This document shows, piece by piece, positions 58,888-64,000 of a stretch of DNA of 64,000 nt. Location: positions 21,546 to 85,545 of the forward strand of contig NZ_MPHJ01000021.1 of assembly GCF_001957125.1 (NCBI RefSeq), given 5' to 3'. The notes below the pieces were generated by a model that saw nothing but the letters and a program-made list of their open reading frames with translations, had not been told where the DNA came from and searched no databases. The position numbers were made by a program, and so were the translations under genes. Positions within the stretch are counted from its first letter, which is position 1. Every line of letters starts with the position of its first letter. This DNA is from Shewanella sp. UCD-KL12. Its GTDB lineage: Bacteria > Pseudomonadota > Gammaproteobacteria > Enterobacterales > Shewanellaceae.

Positions 58888-61122
58888 ATGTCAAATACCG
58901 ATGAAAAAAGTAATGTTTCTAAATTGGTGACTCTGTTCAGTGAGCTGTCTCTCGCTCAGTCTGGCTACCACCTTAATGATGCTCTTAATAAGATTGCACA
59001 ACTTACTCACTGCGAATGCATATTTGTTTTCTGTATATCAAAGGCGAGTAAGCAGGTTCGTCTTAATCACTTATCATCTGGCTATGATATCGATATTCCC
59101 AAATTAGAGAACGCACTTAATCATTCACAATCTTTTCATCATCTTTTTATGAAGGAGAGAAGAGAGCGGGATGGTTACAAGGTATTTACTGATATTAGTC
59201 AATTATCATCACTTGAGAAAGCCCTGCTTGATAGCTTGAAAATACACAGTTTGGCTTTGCTCCCTATGGTGGCCTTTCAGGGCCAAAGGTATCTAATTGG
59301 CGCTATAAATCAATCAGGTTCGGGTTGGCAGGAGGATGCTTTACAGGTATTACAGTTATCAGCTTCTTATATTGCGATTTGGGAGGAGAGGAATAGGTTG
59401 GAAGGGGAGTACAAGCTGGCTAAGAATTATAGCTATGAGTTGCTCTACCGTTTGCCATTAGCCTGTGCTCAGGTCAACCGTGCTAACAAACTCACTTTAT
59501 ACAACCATGCTGCCGAAGAGTTATTAAAGATCAAAGAGTGGCAAGCCTTAGAGTCACTAATACATGAAGATGATCGTGGCATTCTAGTTGACACTATTGG
59601 TTTAGTTAGAGGGGAAGTATTACAGCAAGCTTGGTGTGAACTTCCGGTGTTATGCAGTGATGGGAGCTTTAATTGGCTTAAGCTTACGTTTAGCTCACTG
59701 CCCAGTGAGAGCGAGCAATTGTTGCTCGTTGCCGAAAATGTCAATGAGCGACATAAGCTTGCTGATGAGTTGAGTTTTCAAGCAAACTTTGATCATCTTA
59801 CAGGCTTACCTAACCGTTCATATTTTGAATCCTATTACAGTGCAGAAAGAAGCGGTGAAGAGCTCGCCCCTACCTATGCGGCCTTTATCAATCTCGACCA
59901 ATTTCAGGTTATCAATAATATTAGCGGTCACAAAGCGGGTGATAAGTTGCTCTGCCAAGTCGCTTTACGTCTTAAGCAGCTTGTACGTAAAGGGGATATC
60001 GTATCTAGGCTTGGTGCCGATGAGTTTGCTATTTTGATGTATGCAGCTGATGAAAAAGCAGTGTCACATATTGCAGATAGGATTTGTGAACAGCTCCGTC
60101 AGCATGAGTTTGTGTGGGATAAGCGCACTCACAGCGTGAGTATCAGTATGGGGTTAGCAGCATTTAGCAGCCCCTCAGAGGAAACTTCAGAGGTTTTGGC
60201 ACGAGCAAATGCCGCTTGTGGCTTAGTGAAGGAGAAGGGACGAAATAGTTGGTATTTATACTCTCCGAGCGACCCTCAAATGACTCGCCTTTATACCGAT
60301 ATGAATGCCTCAGTAGATGTTGTTGGCGCACTTACTTTAGATAGATTCGAGCTTTACTTTCAGCCGATAGAGCCTCTGCTAAATGATAATAATGGTCTGC
60401 ATTTAGAGATCTTACTGCGGATGTTGACTGAAGATGGGGAGCTTGTCTCGCCCGCAATCTTTTTGCCAGCAGCTGAGCGGTATAGCTTAGCTTCGCGTGT
60501 TGACCGTTGGGTTATTGAGCATCTGTTGCAGTGGGGAGGGAAACATCTTGATGTATGGGCTGACTTATCTATGGTTGCGATAAATCTATCTGCAACGTCA
60601 TTGAGTGATAATGAATTTATGGCTTGGCTAGAGATGAGGTTAATGGCTGAGCCGGAGCTGGTGTCTAAGCTTTGTTTTGAGATAACTGAAACTGCAGCTG
60701 TGAGTCAGTTAGATCAGGCTACGGCATTGATCGATCTGGTTAAGCCTCTGGGCTGTAAATTAGCACTCGATGATTTTGGCTCTGGTTTTTCAAGTTTTGC
60801 CTATTTGAAGTTGCTCGATGTTGATTTTGTGAAAATCGACGGTCAATTTGTTAGGCACCTATGTGATGATGATTCAGATCAGGCAATTGTGACTGCAATA
60901 TGCCAACTTGGGCGAGATATGGAGTTTGAAATTATCGCAGAATTTGTCGAAAGCTCTGAGATTGGCCACAGGCTTAAAGGCTTAGGTGTTGATTTTGCCC
61001 AAGGGTATGCCATTGCTAAACCTGAAAAATTAAGTTCATTGTCAAGTGGCGAGAGCCTGCATTGGTATATGACTGAGCTTAATAAAGAGCAGCAAAGCCG
61101 GCCAAAACTCGTGTCTCGCTAA
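58888..61122 (+). CDS. Diguanylate cyclase/phosphodiesterase with GAF, PAS, GGDEF, EAL
   Basis: 744 residues from ATG 58888; a GTG four codons earlier is possible. A GAF-like region (about 12-165) and a PAS-like region (about 180-295) precede a GGDEF domain (about 305-460, DHLTGLPNRSYFE) and an EAL domain (about 480-735). The active-site motif reads GADEF instead of GGDEF, and EAL appears as EIL (LHLEILLRML). The phosphodiesterase set NLSATS, FEITETA, DDFGSGFSSFAYLK and KIDGQFV is intact. So it likely degrades cyclic di-GMP, with uncertain cyclase activity. No TM helix: cytosolic sensor. Confidence 0.93.
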   Translation: MSNTDEKSNVSKLVTLFSELSLAQSGYHLNDALNKIAQLTHCECIFVFCISKASKQVRLNHLSSGYDIDIPKLENALNHSQSFHHLFMKERRERDGYKVFTDISQLSSLEKALLDSLKIHSLALLPMVAFQGQRYLIGAINQSGSGWQEDALQVLQLSASYIAIWEERNRLEGEYKLAKNYSYELLYRLPLACAQVNRANKLTLYNHAAEELLKIKEWQALESLIHEDDRGILVDTIGLVRGEVLQQAWCELPVLCSDGSFNWLKLTFSSLPSESEQLLLVAENVNERHKLADELSFQANFDHLTGLPNRSYFESYYSAERSGEELAPTYAAFINLDQFQVINNISGHKAGDKLLCQVALRLKQLVRKGDIVSRLGADEFAILMYAADEKAVSHIADRICEQLRQHEFVWDKRTHSVSISMGLAAFSSPSEETSEVLARANAACGLVKEKGRNSWYLYSPSDPQMTRLYTDMNASVDVVGALTLDRFELYFQPIEPLLNDNNGLHLEILLRMLTEDGELVSPAIFLPAAERYSLASRVDRWVIEHLLQWGGKHLDVWADLSMVAINLSATSLSDNEFMAWLEMRLMAEPELVSKLCFEITETAAVSQLDQATALIDLVKPLGCKLALDDFGSGFSSFAYLKLLDVDFVKIDGQFVRHLCDDDSDQAIVTAICQLGRDMEFEIIAEFVESSEIGHRLKGLGVDFAQGYAIAKPEKLSSLSSGESLHWYMTELNKEQQSRPKLVSR

Positions 61123-61211
61123 TTAACAATAGCAGCCATTAGCTCAATCTATGTCATCGCCTGAGCAATCATGTACACTAGGCGCTATAAGCCATTAAGA
61201 TCTCACTCCTC

Positions 61212-63785
61212 TTGAAACACTTACCTATACACGATCTGCTTCAACCTCTTAGAGAGGCATTTACATCAAATAATCAGGTCATTTTAGAAGCGCCTACAGG
61301 TGCTGGTAAATCTACCGCTTTACCATTAGCTATGCTCGACTGGAGTGAGTTGACTGGCAAAATATTGATGCTTGAGCCCAGAAGGGTCGCAGCGAGAAGT
61401 GTTGCACACTACATTGCGAGTCAAAGAGGCACTGAGATTGGTAAAGAGGTTGGTTATCGAGTTCGTGGAGAATCAAAGTCAAGTGCATCAAGTCGTCTAG
61501 AGATAGTTACAGAAGGCGTTCTGTCAAGAATGATCCAGCAAGATCCGGAGCTCACGGGGATCGATATCATTATTTTTGATGAGATCCATGAGCGGCACCT
61601 GACCACTGATCTGGGGCTTGCTTTAGCGTTAGATATCCAGAGCTCATTTCGAGAAGACCTTAAAGTATTAGCTATGTCAGCCACATTGACAGGGCTAGCT
61701 TTAGACTCTCTAATGCCTGATGCTGTTTCGCTGCAAAGCGAAGGGCGTAGCTTTCCTGTTGAGATGGCTTATAGCAGTGTATCTGCAGCGAAGGGGCGTA
61801 GCGCAGCTTTAAATACTCATCAATCAAGCACACAGATCTGGCTTGAGCATATGGGAAAATCAATAGTATCACTACTGAGTGATAAGGGAATTTCACATCC
61901 AGATCCCGCTTTTGATCAACAAGGTGCTTTATTGGCTTTCTTACCTGGCCAAGGTGAGATTATGCGCTTACATGATTACCTTATAAATCGACTCGATAGC
62001 CAGCAATTTTCTATCTGTCCGCTTTACGGTAGTCTACCAGCGCAAGCCCAAGATAGAGCGATAGCGCCTGCTACAGACGGCAAACGAAAAATTGTTCTGT
62101 CTACCAACCTTGCCGAGTCGAGTCTGACTATTGATGGCATCTCTTTAGTTGTCGATTCCGGTTTTAAGCGGCATGCAAGCTTTAACCCTAAAACGGGTGT
62201 GACACGCTTGACGCTCAAACGAATTAGCCAAGCTTCAGCCGCCCAAAGAGCGGGCCGTGCAGGTCGTCTATCGCCGGGTTATTGTTTGCGATTATGGAGT
62301 CAAGAGGAGCAAGGGCGACTACTTAAAGCTGATGAACCTGAAATTTTGCATAGCGACCTTATCCCTATGGCGCTCGATGCTGCCTCTTGGGGCGTTAAAG
62401 CACTCGACGAACTGCCAATGTTAACTCAGCCTTCATTAACCAATGAGCGAGTCGCTTGGGAGCTACTTGTCTTACTTGAGATAGTGACTCAAGAGAGGAA
62501 AATTACACCACATGGCGTAGAGGCTTACCAATTAGGCTGCCATCCACGTCTTGCCCATATGTTGCTAAAAGCTAAGCTTATTTCAAGTCATTCAGATGAT
62601 GGGAGTTTAGTCGGTTTAGCCTGTTTGCTTGCGGGGGTTTTAGAGTCTAGAACCATAGGGCGCCATGGCGTCGATATTAGTAACTACCTGCGAGAAGCTA
62701 CTCAAGGGGAGGCAGGCAAGCAAGTACGGACATGGATGAGAAAGCTAAAGGTGTCACTTGAGCTCCCTCGGGTTGTAGCTATGGCCTGTGCTGCAGATAT
62801 CGCTTTTCTGTTAGCGTTAGCTTTTCCAGATAGAGTGGCTAAAAGCCGTGGTGTGTCAGGGTATCAATTGGCAAATGGGACCGGAGTAACATTACCTGAA
62901 AATGATCCTTTAGCTCAAACAGATTGGCTGGTTGTGGCGGACTTTCAAGAGAGTGAAGGCAGGAGCAGTGGACGGGTCTATTTAGCCAGTAAATTAGATG
63001 AAGATTTGTTTAAGAGTCGTTTGTCATCTCTGGTTAAAAGTGAAGAGTTTTGTGGTTGGGATGAGTCAAAAGGGCGCTTTTACGCAGAAACACGAAATAA
63101 GATCGGCCAGATAGTCCTTAATCGAATGGCATCAAGTAAGCCAGAGCCAGCACAGATTAAACTTGCTATTTTTGAGTTAGTTAAGAGTAAGGGGGTGGAA
63201 TTACTTAATTTTAGCCCGAAAGCTATTCAGCTGCAGCACAGAGCGAAACTGGCGGAAAACTTTGATAATGAAACCCTGTGGCCGAGTATAGATAATGTGC
63301 GTTTATTATCTAGCCTTGAGGATTGGCTTGGCCCGTACATTAATGATGTAAGAAGCTTGTCACAACTGCAGTCGTTAGACTGGTATACTCTGCTGCTTAA
63401 TCTTTTTGAGTGGGATAAACAGCAAAGATTAGATGCACTTTTTCCTTGCCAATGGCCTATGGCTACTGGCACCAAAGCGGCTATCACATACGATGAGGGT
63501 GGTAGAGCAAGGTTGAGTGTTAGGCTACAAGAAGCCTTTGGCATGGCTCAAAGCCCTGTACTTGGTCAGGGCAAATTAGTGGTAACCATGGAGCTACTCT
63601 CTCCCGCACGCCGCCCCTTGGCTTTGACCGCAGATCTAGCCAGTTTTTGGGAAGGGCCCTATGTTGAGGTAAAGAAAGAGATGAAGGGCAGATACCCGAA
63701 ACACAACTGGGATTTGCCAGATGGACACGGTACGGTGGATTTGGAGATTGACAGCGGGAAGGAAAAGAAAAAACGTAAAAAGTAA
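61212..63785 (+). CDS. hrpB: ATP-dependent helicase HrpB
   Basis: 857 residues, DEAH/RHA family. Walker A EAPTGAGKST (about 26-35), Walker B IIIFDEIHERH, motif III SATL, then STNLAESSLTIDGI, and QRAGRAGRLSPG (motif VI), followed by the HrpB C-terminal domains. The start is TTG at 61212 with no obvious Shine-Dalgarno; the residues that follow (KHLPIHDLLQPLREAF) agree with the family start. The substrate is unknown in most bacteria. The C-terminus is very basic (KEKKKRKK). The remaining bases to the window end contain no gene I can support. Confidence 0.95.
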   Translation: MKHLPIHDLLQPLREAFTSNNQVILEAPTGAGKSTALPLAMLDWSELTGKILMLEPRRVAARSVAHYIASQRGTEIGKEVGYRVRGESKSSASSRLEIVTEGVLSRMIQQDPELTGIDIIIFDEIHERHLTTDLGLALALDIQSSFREDLKVLAMSATLTGLALDSLMPDAVSLQSEGRSFPVEMAYSSVSAAKGRSAALNTHQSSTQIWLEHMGKSIVSLLSDKGISHPDPAFDQQGALLAFLPGQGEIMRLHDYLINRLDSQQFSICPLYGSLPAQAQDRAIAPATDGKRKIVLSTNLAESSLTIDGISLVVDSGFKRHASFNPKTGVTRLTLKRISQASAAQRAGRAGRLSPGYCLRLWSQEEQGRLLKADEPEILHSDLIPMALDAASWGVKALDELPMLTQPSLTNERVAWELLVLLEIVTQERKITPHGVEAYQLGCHPRLAHMLLKAKLISSHSDDGSLVGLACLLAGVLESRTIGRHGVDISNYLREATQGEAGKQVRTWMRKLKVSLELPRVVAMACAADIAFLLALAFPDRVAKSRGVSGYQLANGTGVTLPENDPLAQTDWLVVADFQESEGRSSGRVYLASKLDEDLFKSRLSSLVKSEEFCGWDESKGRFYAETRNKIGQIVLNRMASSKPEPAQIKLAIFELVKSKGVELLNFSPKAIQLQHRAKLAENFDNETLWPSIDNVRLLSSLEDWLGPYINDVRSLSQLQSLDWYTLLLNLFEWDKQQRLDALFPCQWPMATGTKAAITYDEGGRARLSVRLQEAFGMAQSPVLGQGKLVVTMELLSPARRPLALTADLASFWEGPYVEVKKEMKGRYPKHNWDLPDGHGTVDLEIDSGKEKKKRKK

Positions 63786-64000
63786 GGTAAGACAATCCAG
63801 TTCTTGCTTTGTTATAGAGGCTAAATATAGTTTAGATTCTTAAGTTTATTGATCTAAATGCAACTTAGTAGAGGGAGCTGACTCATTCAGACCATCGCTA
63901 CTTTGAGCTGTAATAGCTGAGAAGCTCACAAAAAAGCTCTTTGGTATAACGTTACTAATTGTTGAGGCTTTTAAATTTTAGGCAACGAATGCCAATCATC

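Overview
The window looks like a chromosomal segment of a marine gammaproteobacterium, most likely a Shewanella. I base this on gene content and order (dksA-gluQ-pcnB-folK-panB-panC, mpl next to ubiX and hpt, several small families such as DUF3087, DUF4144 and DUF3302), on a moderate AT bias and on frequent TTG and GTG starts. The species assignment is inference. No rRNA, tRNA, CRISPR array, transposase, integrase or prophage was seen.

Layout. 1-9.5 kb: deoD, a YdiI/MenI-like thioesterase, a 55-bp tandem repeat block, a small membrane protein, a clade-3 catalase with a possible leader peptide, a Mn exporter of the UPF0016 family behind a yybP-ykoY (Mn2+) riboswitch, an aromatic amino acid permease and an S46 dipeptidyl-peptidase. 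9.5-12 kb: a gene-poor stretch with three diverged copies of an intergenic repeat around an EF-hand lipoprotein and a GNAT acetyltransferase. 12-20 kb: rluF, membrane proteins, an NhaC-type antiporter with a possible attenuator leader, a family-3 solute-binding protein and small regulators. 20-25 kb: a LysR regulator divergent from gabD-gabT (GABA catabolism), with a large palindrome between the two genes, then a partially duplicated GNAT gene. 25-31 kb: lgt, a CPA1 antiporter and several envelope proteins.

31-36 kb is an iron-uptake unit: a TonB-dependent receptor divergent from DUF3325, DUF3649 and PepSY genes across a likely Fur box. 36-46 kb holds an LRR lipoprotein, mpl, ubiX, hpt, a YadG/YadH-like ABC exporter and small DUF4124/DUF4144 proteins. 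46-52.5 kb is the conserved sfsA-dksA-gluQ-pcnB-folK-panB-panC block, in which pcnB probably starts at ATT. 52.6-64 kb carries pepB, a ToxR/CadC-like membrane regulator whose C-terminal domain is a receiver domain, a DUF3302-HlyD pair, thpR, a GGDEF/EAL protein and hrpB.

The most unusual items are: the membrane-anchored winged-helix regulator with a receiver-like domain predicted on the periplasmic side (54231-55361); the partial tandem duplication that makes an overlapping N-terminal GNAT fragment (23559-23956); the strictly 55-bp-periodic repeat array (1750-2160); the gabD-gabT palindrome; the putative leader and terminator before nhaC; and the ATT start of pcnB. Start codons were adjusted where Shine-Dalgarno sequences or family lengths argued for it. 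All family assignments come from reading the proteins, not from database searches.
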